From positions 55,351,519 to 55,415,518 of the forward strand of contig CM070594.1 in the NCBI GenBank assembly GCA_036346395.1: DNA of 64,000 nucleotides. Reading direction: 5' to 3'. This DNA is from Hsuehochloa calcarea. Lineage: Eukaryota > Streptophyta > Magnoliopsida > Poales > Poaceae. Positions 1 through 11,500 of this stretch are shown piece after piece. Each line of letters starts with the position of its first letter. Within the stretch, counting starts at the first letter, position 1. The notes under the pieces are model-generated. The model ran no database searches. It was not told where the DNA came from and was given only the letters and a program-made list of their open reading frames with translations. The position numbers were made by a program, and so were the translations under genes.

Positions 1-3000
1 CCAGCCGAAGCAACTGCGGGTGCTCCTAGGTATGATGAACCTAGAAAGGAACCCATCATTCTCAACTCAAACAAACATTCTCTTTTTCATACCACCAGCG
101 ACTTCAATAATTAATACCTCCCAAAGTACTTAGTCAAGAGAGGTCCCATATCCCTCTCATGTGGTTAGCACACAAAAACGCTTGGGTCAGTATTCAAGAT
201 GTTCGGTCCTTGTTGACTCGAGCACCATTCACACACCCAATAACCACACCATCAAACCAATGTGCCCATGTCTAAAATATTTCACTTTTAGTTTTAGTTT
301 TCTAAATACAATTACATACATGAGTATCCATACTCAAATAATTATAGTGATGATAAAATGACCATCACTGAAGCGATGATCCCCATTCTACCGTCCTAAG
401 CATTTCTAAGCAACATCAACTCGCAAACTATAAGTAAAGTGATTAGAGCCTATCCATCGAGCTCTAAACCACATTGAATAAAACCTAGGCTCAGTGGTAG
501 AGGATGAACATTTACCTACAGTTTATGCAACTATAGGATCAACTACTCGATCGATAATTTAACAACAAAATAGAGCATGCATACATACACTTTGCAAACA
601 AGATAATAGACTTTGAAAGTAATGGGATCAATATGATCAAATGAAAACAACTGCTTGCCTTGCTGGAGATAACTTTCTTGCTGCAGAGGATCACTCGCGT
701 AATCAATAAAGTCATCGGAACCTATTCGAAAGAATCAAAAGTACAATAAGAATGAATAATACCGAACAAACCCAAAATACAATTTTGTCCAAAAATCATG
801 AAAAATTCATAGAAGGTAGAGAATGATTTTATATGAATTTATCAATAAAAATTAATTGATTTGGATATTCCATACAAAAGTTATGGCAGTTTGAAAGTCA
901 GTTTTTCAAAAAATCCAATTAATTGCTAGCTGTTACTATTCATCCGAAAATAGAAGTTTTGCTAAAAATTTCCAGAGAGGTGGTGCATATAAAATTTTTA
1001 TGGTAGACAGAGCACCACATGAGATGATCAACGAAAAATGATTCACCTCACTCGGAGCTAAGATGAATTTTCTATGATTTTTCAAAGACAGAAAAGTAGT
1101 GCACAAGATATTTGTAGAATCAGATTTTCAGAGATAGCAACATGCTCAAAACCCATTTTACAATAAATTATAGTAACAGGGGAAAATAACAAAATTGAGT
1201 TTACTAAAATTGGAGCTACAGAGAATTACTTATGCATTTTTGAAGTTTAAACAATTTTAAAGCAATAAAAATATTAAACCTAAAGTAATTTTGCCAAAAG
1301 TATTTTATAGAACAGTAACAAGGTTAAAACCATTTTTACAATAAAGTACATGCAAAAAGGAATCCAGCAAAATTTGAATCATCAAATTTGGAGCTAAAAT
1401 GAATTACTTATGCAATTTTGAAGTTAATGCATTTTTCAGTTCAAAAATAAAGCATTTTGGATTTTATAAAACATAAAAGACTTTTTACACCCAGCCGATC
1501 CTAGCCACGATCACTGACGAGTGGGTCCTATGAATAGTGCATTTTCTATTTTTGAAACCGAATAGAATTTCCGGCCTGACAGGTGGGGTCCACATGTCAT
1601 AGTCACGGCTCACAGCACAGTGCGTAGACTCATTGGTCCACGGCCGGTCCACGAGTTCCCACACTGTGCACTAAACCCTATGGGCCACATGTCATACACT
1701 GCAAAAATCGGGATTACTGTGCTCGGCCCCACATGTCAGTCACAGCAAAAAACCGAATAAGACAGCCATTAACTACTAAGCAATCATTAGCAATTAATGA
1801 ACGAGATTTGGTTTTAATGATGATGCTACAGTGTCGGTCGAATCGACAATCTGAATCGGCTTCACGGACTTTCGCGGCGTTCGAACGCAGCGCTAGCTAA
1901 GGGCATAGATGGGTTCACAATACTCTTGCGCGCCCAGCGGTGGTACTCACGGTGGTGGCCAGGCCGACCGAGGCGTGTGGCGTGGGAGAGGCGGCGGAGA
2001 GCTACAGCTAAACACAAACGACACAAGCAAGCTCCGTATTGTCCAGGGAAGCGGGTGCTATAGCAACTACAAGGCACAGAGAGGCTACCTGAGCGAGGGA
2101 GAGACTCGGAGAAGGTCGGAGTTGAGCCGGACGAGGAGGGTGATTTGTGGTGCGGTGCTTCACCGAGGGAGCTCACTCTGGTGAAGGAGACAGAGAATGA
2201 GTGGTAGAGAAAGCCCAAAGACAACCCACAGATGGTGTACAAGAAAGGAATCGGTAAGGAGCTTACCACACCGGCGATGGGGAAGAACGGAAGCTCCGCG
2301 GCCGGAAATGGTCCAAACTCGGATTTCGTGGGCTCTTGTGAACCGATGGCAAAATAGAGTGAGGGGAAAGATTAAGAAGGCCAAGGCACGGCCGGTGACG
2401 CACTTGAGCGAGGACGGGACTCACCGGACACGGAGTTGGCACGACGGCGGTTCCGAGTGCGAGTTCTGCCACCGAAGAGAGCTCGACAGTGTCCCGGGCG
2501 CTACATGCCAAGGCAAGGCTTCGTGTTAGCAAAAATGGAACCAGGGAGGAACAGATATAGAGCAGGAGGCGGAAGCTCGAAGCTTACCCGAGAAGGAGCC
2601 AAGTTCTTGCTTCCTCTCCCTCGGTCACCGAGAGGGAAAGTGAAGGATTGCGAGACAACAAGGGTAGGTTAAAGCCGAGCAACGGCCGGGAGAGAGGTGA
2701 CGTGGGCGGGCGAAGCTCCAGGACTGGTTGGCGTGGGCGGTGCGGTCATGTCATTCTGCTGGCAGAGACGAGCGGTCGATCACGTGGCGTCACGAGAGCC
2801 GATGCTTTGCCGAGAGAGGTGGAAGACACACCCGACAGGTGGGGCCCGCGACGCTAGTGACTCAGTCGCGCGAGAGAGAGACAGAGTGAAAGGGGGTCGA
2901 CGCAGGCCGTTGGATCGAGATCGAGTGGATCAAGTGAAAGGGGCGATCAGCCGGTCCGATTGGCCACTCAACCCAGGCCGTTGATCTCCAAATCGGACGG

Positions 3001-3664
3001 TTCCAAATCGGCGTGGGAGCTTTCAGACCTAGCCGAAGGGTTACGCGATTTGGACCGTTAAGTTTCCATCGGACGGCTCACAATCGGCTCGGTCAGTTGG
3101 TTGGGCTGAACCGAGGGAGCCGGGCCGGAGTCTGACTCGGGTTCGAGCCTGAGGAACAGTGATCCCATATTTGAATTTAAAAAGACTGAGATGGTTTAGG
3201 AATTTCCATAGGTAGCTCCATAGCTCCAAAAATTCTAAAATTTTACTGAGTGAATCTAACTTCAAGATCAACCGTGTGTAAATTTTCCAAAATTTGTCAT
3301 GCAGTGTATTTCCCGCTAGAAAATTCATAAGCTGGTGGACAGGAGGTTTGACCAGGAAGACAACAGGTTTGACCCACCCTTAAGAAATAGCAAATAATTT
3401 CTAAAAATTATGAAATTTCTTAGGGAGGTTACCAAGATGATCAAGAATTTAGAAAAAATATTTTCATAGGATGATCACAAGGTTTGGCTAGAAGACCTTG
3501 AATTGCAACACTTCAAGCCAATAAACTTATTTGAATTTGAAGTCCACATTTCAAGGAGATAAATTCTAGAGAATTCAAATGACAACAAGGATGCATCCAA
3601 AAGTTTTAATTTATCCTCATTTTTATACATTTGAAACACAACCCCAGATCTTTGGGATGTTACA
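1..3664 (-). repeat. Terminal part of a large retrotransposon LTR (open at window start)
   Basis: The block is AT-rich with a GC-rich island at about 1860-3130 and ends at 3664 in GGGATGTTACA, which read on the minus strand starts TGTAACATCCC. This is the same terminal style and internal layout as the solo LTR at 31208-34269, which has a GC-rich island at a comparable distance from its end. The many short frames inside the GC island overlap on both strands and show no recognisable domain, so I do not call them genes. The left boundary lies outside the window. That it is an LTR is inferred from this likeness; only one end is seen. Confidence 0.5.
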
Positions 3665-3689
3665 CTCATTAAACTTCCGAGTGAGCAGG

Positions 3690-4161
3690 CAATTAGAAAC
3701 ACTACGGCAGCACTTGGTTTGCCTTTGTTGCAGGGATCCGGTGAATGTGTTCACCACCCATACGCCAACCAATCCATCTCGAGTATTCATGAAGTGTTCA
3801 AATCATACGGTAACTTGTGCCTGATCATCCCCAACGAACTTGTATGGAGACAATATGTTTTTCACTTGCAGTTGTAATTCTTTTTACAGAACACAACATG
3901 TCGGTTCTGGCTGTGGGCTGATGAAGAGTGCCGGAGGTTCGAGACATTGCAATGCAAATTGTTGCCTTGCAAGAAGACACCCGTGCTGTTGTTGCATTTC
4001 GTCAAGTGCCTCGAGCCTCTGTTCAATAGACGGAAAATAAAGATAATGGGCTTAAAAGACTGGATGAAAGGATGGAAAGGTTTGAGAAAATGCTTCAGAA
4101 ATTAGCTAACATGGCTAGCTTTGCAGTTTTGCTTCTATTATTTCTTGTTCTTGCAAAGTAG
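3690..4161 (+). pseudogene. Degenerate GRF-zinc-finger, coiled-coil, membrane-anchor gene
   Basis: At about 3715-3806 a frame reads CLCCRDPVNVFTTHTPTNPS followed by RVFMKCSNH, the first half of a plant GRF zinc finger (paired Cys, then the N-P-x-R-x-F-x-K-C pattern). A GT donor at about 3807 and an acceptor ending near 3889 would join it to TTCRFWLWADEE, the second half (C-x-F-x-W-x-D). A shifted frame then reads a short coiled coil (LKRLDERMERFEKMLQKLAN) and a hydrophobic tail (ASFAVLLLLFLVLAK) ending at TAG 4159-4161. GRF finger, coiled coil and C-terminal membrane segment is the usual plant order for this family. An internal TAG and a frame change between finger and coil show decay. The role of these plant GRF proteins is not established; I infer a dead copy. 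Confidence 0.55.
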
Positions 4162-4405
4162 AAGTTCAGTTCTAGTCAGATTGTAATATCCACTCTTTAT
4201 CTATGCATCCCTGCACTACGTGATGTATGCCTTTGCGACGTTGTTGTACTCCTTTGTATCATGTATGCCTCTGTCTAACTCCGTTATGAATACTTTGCGT
4301 GCGAATTAAGCAAACCCTAATTTCGAAATACTACATTCCAAATTTTGGAGACCTAAATCTGTAAGGTTGCAGACAACTTCATAATACTTACACCCACACA
4401 ATGAC

Positions 4406-4591
4406 AGCTTTTCAGACCGAAATAACAACACTCTACAAAATAGGACATGACAACACCCTGCCTCGCCAGCTTTTCAGACCGAAATGACAATACTTTGCAA
4501 AGTAGGACGTGACAACACCCTGCCTCGCTAGCTTTTCAGACCGAAATGACAGCACTCTGCAAAGTAGGACGTGACAACACTCTTAAAAATG
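4406..4591 (+). repeat. Three tandem 62-bp repeats upstream of GRF-type gene
   Basis: Units start at 4406, 4468 and 4530, each opening with AGCTTTTCAGACCGAAAT and continuing with an ACTxTGCAAAGTAGGAC-like stretch. A fourth copy starts at 6253 as part of the larger duplication. The array lies just upstream of a TATA-like box, so it sits in a promoter-like position; any regulatory role is a guess. Confidence 0.8.
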
Positions 4592-4709
4592 GGACATGAC
4601 TTCTCTCTGCAAAAAGATAAGATTTAATCACACTATGCCAACCCCGTGGCTTATAAAAGGAGGTGCAAGACAACTGTTCTGCCAAACCCAACACTACACC
4701 ACAGCTTGC
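4530..4709 (+). repeat. Direct repeat copy 1 (promoter-like, 180 bp)
   Basis: This 180-bp segment matches 6253-6432 with few differences. It runs from AGCTTTTCAGACCG to CCACAGCTTGC and contains the TATA-like CTTATAAAAGG near 4650. The two copies flank a 1543-bp stretch (4710-6252). Copy 1 is followed by unrelated sequence, while copy 2 leads directly into the gene at 6447. Confidence 0.8.
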
Positions 4710-6252
4710 GTCTAGGTTGGTCGAACATGGTCACTAAGTGGTTGAAATTTGGTCATAAGGAGTTACGAATTGGTCGAGACCAAATATAAACTGGCCGTAT
4801 AGAGATACGAGCTGGTCGCTAGTGATATGGACCTGGTCGTAGATCATGTTGCATTAAGGTTCGTCCGATATATTCTATGTGTGTTCGGGAATCGTCATGT
4901 GATGCTAGGTACCACTAACGATTCATAGTCCGAATTTTTTTTTCAAGTCACGACCTATTACACATGAACCTATAGGGTCACACACTTAAAGGGCTAGGAT
5001 TTGTTTTGGATAGTGATCCGAATTCATATAGACCACGAGTTCCCGTGATCCTACAACAGTAAGCCAAGAATAAGAGTAAAAGTCACAACCACTGTTGATA
5101 GTATCCGCTGATTATATAATAAAAATTGATCGTATTAATACTAGAAAATCAACTATGGTTGGAACCAGTGTGTGACTTCAAGTAGTTTTAGATCTGTTTT
5201 CCATAATCGAAATACCAAATAATAGATTACATGGTTGGAAGATAAGACTTGTCTTGACAAGAAAGAAAATATGCAATAAACGATAAGTGGTTTTATTTAT
5301 ATGTAGTATCCAAACTGGTCGTAATGATTGCTAAGAACTTAAGACGTGAGAAACACCCTGCGAAATGTGCTCATGCTCAAGTTCGAATGGCAGCAAAGAT
5401 CATAGGAAAAGGATCGTCGCTAGGAAACTCCTTCCAGTGGGTAGGACCACGTGCAGAGAGGAGAGACTTCGACTAGGAGGCTTTTCCGTGTCTCGACTAA
5501 TAGCCAAACAAAAGTAAAACAGAATTTTGAAGTGAAGAAATGTAGTCTCTGAAATCTTAAGCATGTAAATCACTATATGTAGTTGTTTGTGTTATGCTCC
5601 TTGTACTCGCATGTTTCTTTAAGAAAAGAGTGTGGTCGTGTGTGAGAACCATTGACGTAATGGTCACGACTAGGATCCTTGTGGTGTTTGACTTAGATGT
5701 CTGAGGTAGAGAGTTACAGAGATCCTTTTAAAGGATATTGGAGAGAAGTTTGTCTTCTCCGACCAGTGTAAACAACAATAGTAGGCAACCAGAGTATGGT
5801 ACAAACGTATAAACAATATCACTCATCGAATAAAATGAAGAAATGATAAAATACAATTTGATATAATGTAAAAATACAATTATACAAAGAACCTACCCAA
5901 TTGGTTAATATTCCTGGAGTTTGACAAAATACGCTCGTCTGACATAGCTAGTCGTGATCAAACTGTGTCCGTGACTTCGACCATAGTGTACAGACCTTCC
6001 TATTTGGGAGAAAGTTTGTTGCGATTAGCCTAACTCTGAATTTTTCTGAGAACCAGATCATCTACAGCTAGGCTGCGAGGTTGCACCTTACGACTGTGAT
6101 ACCTTCGCATGGCTTGTTGGTAAATCCCTAATCGTATTAGGATTTGGTTTCGTCGTCAGCCTCTACATCATCTTCATGAATAATATCACGCTGAAGATAA
6201 TTTTAGATCGGCATCATCTAATCTCTACCGGGTCATGTGTGACTACTTTGTC
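4710..6252. other. 1543-bp insert between promoter duplicates; no gene seen
   Basis: AT-rich sequence with repeated GGTCG/CGACC words similar to those in the gypsy LTRs elsewhere in the window (20919-21629, 57.8-58.1 kb). No long reading frame and no recognisable coding domain. It could be an old LTR fragment. I could not define TG...CA ends or a 5-bp target duplication. Confidence 0.4.
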
Positions 6253-6432
6253 AGCTTTTCAGACCGAAATGACAGCACTCTGCAAAGTAGGACGTGACAG
6301 CACTCTTAAAAATGGGACATGGCTTCTCTCTGCAAAAAGATAAGATTTAACCACACCATGCTAACTCCGTGGCTTATAAAAGGATGTGCAAGACAACTAC
6401 TTGGCCAAACCCAACACTACACCACAGCTTGC
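6253..6432 (+). promoter_or_regulatory. Direct repeat copy 2; putative promoter of gene at 6447
   Basis: Second copy of the 180-bp repeat (see 4530-4709). The TATA-like GGCTTATAAAAGG lies near 6371, about 75 bp upstream of the ATG at 6447, a plausible plant spacing. That it promotes transcription is inferred from position and the TATA word only. Confidence 0.45.
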
Positions 6433-6446
6433 TTCACCACGCCGGG

Positions 6447-7164
6447 ATGGACAAGCAGAAGAAGCAATGGGACGAGATCCGCGATCTAGCAAGGGCTTCT
6501 ACAACACGGGTCGAACAAGCTAGGGTTGCTGCGGCCCGAGTCCAGCAAGAGGAGCTTGCCTGGCTGGTAGCTCTCCGCAATGAAGCCCCCCGTAGCAGCA
6601 ACCCTTGCCAAAACGTCCCAACCGAGCGCTCGCCGCAACACCCGCCAGAGGGGGAGACGCCGCCCCTCTGTTGGTGCAGGGATACATGCAAGTTCTTCAA
6701 ATCCAAGCACCGGATCAGCCTCGATATGCGTTACTGGGGTTATCCGAACTACTCCTCTGACTATCCCGACCACCGTTGGGATACGAGCAGCTATCGGCAG
6801 CTGGTAAGGAGTACTTACAGTAAGTTCTCGTACCAATTCTCTTTCAGAGTATGCACTAACAATCTCTCCCGTCTACCTGTAGTCTCCGGAGCCGCTATGT
6901 GGCTTCCGCAAGTGGATCGACCTAGAGATCCACCCACACGACCAGTGGTAGCTCAACTTCGATGAGTGGAATGCCGAAAGGGGACGCGAGATCCGGGAGG
7001 AGGAGCGTCGGACTGAAGAACACATCCAGCGTATCCGGTGGGAGAAGCAAGCCCATCTCGAGCCGTGCAGGCGCAGGGAGCGCGAGAAAAAGCGGGAAAT
7101 GGTGGCCGAGGCCAGGGCGGCCGACAAGGAGTACAACGCCGAGCTCGGAAGGAAGGGCAAATGA
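6447..7164 (+). pseudogene. GRF-type zinc-finger-like gene with in-frame TAG
   Basis: Exon 1 (6447-6803) starts at MDKQKKQWDEIRDLARAS. The upstream ATG at 6369 lies inside the TATA region, so I prefer 6447. It contains a charged helix and a C-W-C-x3-C motif (PPLCWCRDTCKFFKSKHR). A GTAAGG donor at 6804 and a TAG acceptor ending at 6882 give a phase-0 intron. Exon 2 begins SPEPLCGFRKWIDLEIHP, the conserved P-L-C-x-F-x-x-W-x-D block of a large uncharacterised grass family. The frame meets TAG at 6949-6951, directly after QW, then stays open as LNFDEWNAERGREI and a long basic helix to TGA 7162-7164. One base change (TGG to TAG) would explain the stop. Without it the product would be about 212 residues. 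Function unknown; likely a recent pseudogene or a truncated form. Confidence 0.6.
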
Positions 7165-8000
7165 CCCCGGTCCACGCAGTAGGTTAGGCCATTCCCTAGT
7201 AGTCCCCCTCCTACTCGCCATATTTTTTACTATCCCATAAATGCGTGCGTACTTACATGGTCCGGAGGCTTGTGTCGCCATGTACCATAGTAGTAGCGCA
7301 TGACTAAAGCAATTAGCCGAACCATCATGCCATGTGACCACATGTAACGTGCTTCTGTCCGCGGACTGCAATGTAGTTCTGGTTTTGTGCCTCCGCTAAG
7401 TGAATACTATATTACAAGTATGCCTCTTATGGTGGAATTCCAGAAATAACCATTCATATCGACATCGATTCTTCTATATTTTAGGGTATCTTCGTAATCA
7501 CAACGTTCTCAGCCCCTTCAGTTAAGTTCTCAGCATCTTTGAAAATATGATCAAGAACCATAGCGACCAAAAGTAGTCATGTGGTAGTAAACTTCACACA
7601 TTTCAAGTAACATGAAATCATGAAACCCTAATTTCCGAAACGTCTCGTCCTAATTTTTCAGACCTAAACCCTAAATTTGTCGAGATAATTTCAGAGCATA
7701 TAAAATTACGTAAAATTTACACAATCAAGTCCTCTGTGTAGGGAGTCTGACAAAAAAATGCATAATGTTTGGACCTCAGTTTCTATATTAGAAAATTCTT
7801 ACTAATATTGTACTTAAAAGAATTTTGCAGAGAAAATAAAAATGGATAAAATTTCGAAAACATTACACAGGCAAACACACTATGCCAGGAGGCTCCTAAA
7901 AAAATTTCATAATTTTTTGAGCTCATTTATTATATTTAAAAATTCTCAAACAAATATTATTAAATAGATTTTTCAGAAGAAAAAAAATTGAACATTAATC
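7165..8000. other. Intergenic; no gene seen
   Basis: AT-rich sequence with short repeats of TAAACCCTAA-like and 'cagacctaaa' words that also occur at 4300-4380, suggesting that both GRF-type genes carry related downstream DNA. I see no coding frame of interest. Confidence 0.5.
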
Positions 8001-8175
8001 CACCTGTTGCGGCCGTGCGGGACCGCAGCAGGTGGGTACGGGTTAAATCGAGAATTTTAAAGTCATAAGGTCCAGTTTTAAAATTTTGGCTACTGCTGTG
8101 CGGGACCGCAGCAGGTGGGTACAGAGGGTTAAATCGAGAATTTTAAAGTCATAAGGGCCAGTTTTAAAATTTTAT
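8001..8175 (+). repeat. Tandem 83-bp duplication with CACCTG hairpin
   Basis: TGCGGGACCGCAGCAGGTGG starts at 8016 and again at 8099, each followed by GGTTAAATCGAGAATTTTAA and a matching tail to about 8090 and 8175. CACCTGTTGCGG at 8001 pairs with CCGCAGCAGGTG downstream, giving a stable hairpin. It lies about 400 bp upstream of the SWAP/surp gene. Confidence 0.75.
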
Positions 8176-8579
8176 TACGCTATACGACTAAATCAGTCCA
8201 GATTTCTTAGCGAAACATCTGAACCAAGTATTCAAAAGAAATTGGGCCGTCTTGGACCATATGCATACTGGGCCTCATCCATCGTTACTGAGAGAAGCCG
8301 TAACTTAGGTCAGCCTATAACAGTTTTGCAAATCGGAAGTCCAACTCCGTTGCAAGATGGATATCTGTTTATGAGAAGTTATAGGGGGCATTCTGCAAAA
8401 CCGCAGAGGCCGGTTAGGCCGTAGGCCTAAACGGGTAAGAAACTAGTAATAATCCCCAAACTCTTCGAGGCCTCTCGCTGATCGAAACCCTAGAGCTCCA
8501 TCAGTCAGTACACGCCCACGCCGCCTCGCGGAACCGAATGTAGGCGAAGGCGGAGGCCGAAGCAAACCTTACCTCACCC

Positions 8580-11500
8580 ATGGATCTGGAGATCGTGGGG
8601 CGGCACGCGCTGCTCTTTGACGACGACGCGACGGCGGAGGTCGTCAACTCCGGCGGCTCCCTCGTCCCCTGGGCCGCCGCCGGCGCCGCCGACCTCCTCC
8701 TCGACCGCCATGACGTCCGCCACCTCCTCGACTGCGTGCCCCCTCGGCCCCGCCGCCCCTACTCCTTGGCCCTCCTCTCCGCCTCCTCCCCCGACGGCAT
8801 CCCCGAGGCCAAGCTCGACCGCGAGCGCTTCCTCGACCTCCCCGCCGACGGCGGCGGCGGCGAGGGCCCCCGAGATGCGTCCCCCTCAGGTATAAATCAG
8901 TCCTCCTTTGAACCTGCCTCTACTCTCTGTCGTTATTGTGTATGACACTACTCTCTGCAGCCATCAACTGCTTTTTTTACCATTTGTTGTGTAATTGGAC
9001 GATGTGAGCTCAAATCTGCAGTGTTTTATCATTGTAAGAGTAGTTTTGAGGAATTAAATGCTTCTATTGCACCGTGTAGAACCTGGAGACCAAATCCGTT
9101 TGCTATCGGTTTGGGATGCAATAGAATGAACCATGTTGTGTGAGTTCAAAGTAGAGTGGTTTAGAATCTAGTTGGAGTGAAAGTACTGTACACTATGATG
9201 TTGAGATCTGTGCGCAGGAATGTCTGTGAAACGTTAAGAACTTCAGATAACTTGGTGGTTTCTTGATATTGTTTCGGTATGAATTATGTGATTTGATCAC
9301 CAACTTGAACTCGTTTTGAATCATATTGAGGCTTCATTTGGATGGATCGGAATCCCACCATTCCGAACTCATCCAAACGAAGCCTCAATAAGATTCAAAG
9401 TCAGTCCACGACAATGGGTTGGAATCCCATTGTTCCAAGCCCAACCAGACAAATCCTGAGTGTTGAACAGTAGAATGTATTTATCAGAATTGCTATCTTA
9501 GATGAGCTAGAAATGTTGGATCTGTTCTGTCACAATTTTATTTTAGCTCAGTATGCTCAAACATAGAACCTGGATGTATCTTAGTTGTTTGAAACTTTTT
9601 TGTTAGTAGCAAAGTTAAGATTGTATTTTTTGTTGGGTTCCTGTAGCGACTTTCTAGCAGGCAAATTAGCAAAAGGAATTAAAAAAAACATGCAGCTCTA
9701 CCTAACAAGACTAACACTGGCATTAGCAGTGCTAATGGAGCCCATATACTTTTTCCATTGTATTTTTGTAAGTTTGCAGGAAGGATGTTTGATTTTAGTT
9801 GATGAGCATCTTTAATCAGTTCAAGTAAGGGACTTTCGTCTATTTCTCCTAAGATTTATCTTTGCATCTGCATGTTTTCTTCTCCACTCAATATTATTTT
9901 TTGTGTTTCCTATTGTATAACAATACTTAAAGCTGGCATCTTTTTTTTTATATGCAGGAAACAGGACAGATACAGGACAGGCTGATTATAATGCTGTCCC
10001 ATTCTCATATGGCAGCTCTGCCGGTTCAGACGATCCAAATAATTCGAGCTCATATTTTCTCCCATCTTTTCCTGTGCCAGAAAGCTTGTTGAATATGCTG
10101 GTAAGTATACGAACTCTGATTGTTAGCTTTCAACTTTTTTTAATCTGTCAGAATTTATTTCTTTATACATTTTTATTAATCTTCTCCAGTTGATCCAGCA
10201 ATAATTGTCCAAGGTGCATATGTTCTTCTAAGGATTAAATGTCTGTTTCAGATGGTTGGAGCAGAGATGAAGTTCCTACTAGTGATGCACATGTTTCCTT
10301 ACAATGTATCTTGACGTAAGGAATAGGCAGGTGGGATTAGAATGATGTAAATGCTACATATAACAAAAAAAGTGCTGAAACGGGATGGCTGTTCTTATGA
10401 TATACCAGCTCTATGTTAATTTATTTGTGCTGAGATCATATTCTTGTGCTTTTGTGCTGTCAGACCATTACTGAGACAATTTTTTCCCACAAATTTTAAC
10501 TTGCAGCCTCCTTCTGAGAAGGTGCATCAGATAATTGCAAGAACTGCTTTATTTGTCAGTGAGCATGGGGGACAGTCAGAGATTGTGTTAAGGGTGAAGC
10601 AGGGAAGTAATCCAACATTTGGATTCTTAATGCCTGACCATCATCTCCACAGCTACTTCCGGTATCTTGTTGATCATCCTCAGCTGTTGAAAGATGGTGC
10701 AGATGCTGGTGACACCAATAAAGGCTACAAAACTGTTGTCAATAGTGAGAGTGAGCATGCTGCCTCATCAGGCGGTGCTTTATCATTGCTTGGGGCTGTC
10801 TATGAGTCTGGAGATGAGGATGAAGGCATGCTTCCAGCTAGTTCAAAAAACATTGATCCTGGAAATGACATGGTTGCGCATGAGCAAGGTCATGAAGGCA
10901 ATAAAGAAGTAGGGAAAGGTCCGACAGTAGCAGCAGCAGCTGCCACTGCAGTTAAAGATAAACCTATTTTCACCAAGAAGAATCCAATGTTCACTGCAAA
11001 CAGCATTATTGCTGCTCACCAGGGAAAGGTTAAGGACTCCATGGCAGCGTCAAGTACTGCCAAGTCACAAAACTCTAAATCAGGTGTGTCTGACACAAAA
11101 GAAGTGATCCTGGAACCACCATCCTTCTTGAAGCGCACAATGGAAAAAATAGTTGAGTTTATTATCAGGAACGGGAAGGAATTTGAAGAAAAACTCATTG
11201 AGCAAGACAGGACAACAGGGAGGTTTCCATTTCTTCTGCCATCTAATCTATATCACTCGTACTATCTCAAGATTCTCCAGGAAACCCAGGAGGTAACTTG
11301 AATCACGCTTATTTATTTATTTATGCTTTAAGATTGTAATATTTGCAATATTTTCCCCTTTGTGTTACCTGTTTGGTATAAGTCAAAATTACAAATCTAT
11401 CTCAAAATATACAACCTTGCAATATATACTCGTCTTTACTCTCACCTCTTTATTTTGTTGTTACCTGTTTATTTGAATAACATTTGTCAGATCTTCATGC

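Noticed and set aside
1862..2984. Cluster of 70-135-codon frames on both strands
   Set aside because: They overlap each other on both strands in a GC-rich LTR island, with no recognisable domain; composition artefact.
8617..8895. Alternative 92-codon frame over SWAP/surp exon 1
   Set aside because: Ser/Pro/Thr/Ala low-complexity shadow of the real frame, which has the DRY/EERY-like domain and correct splice phase.
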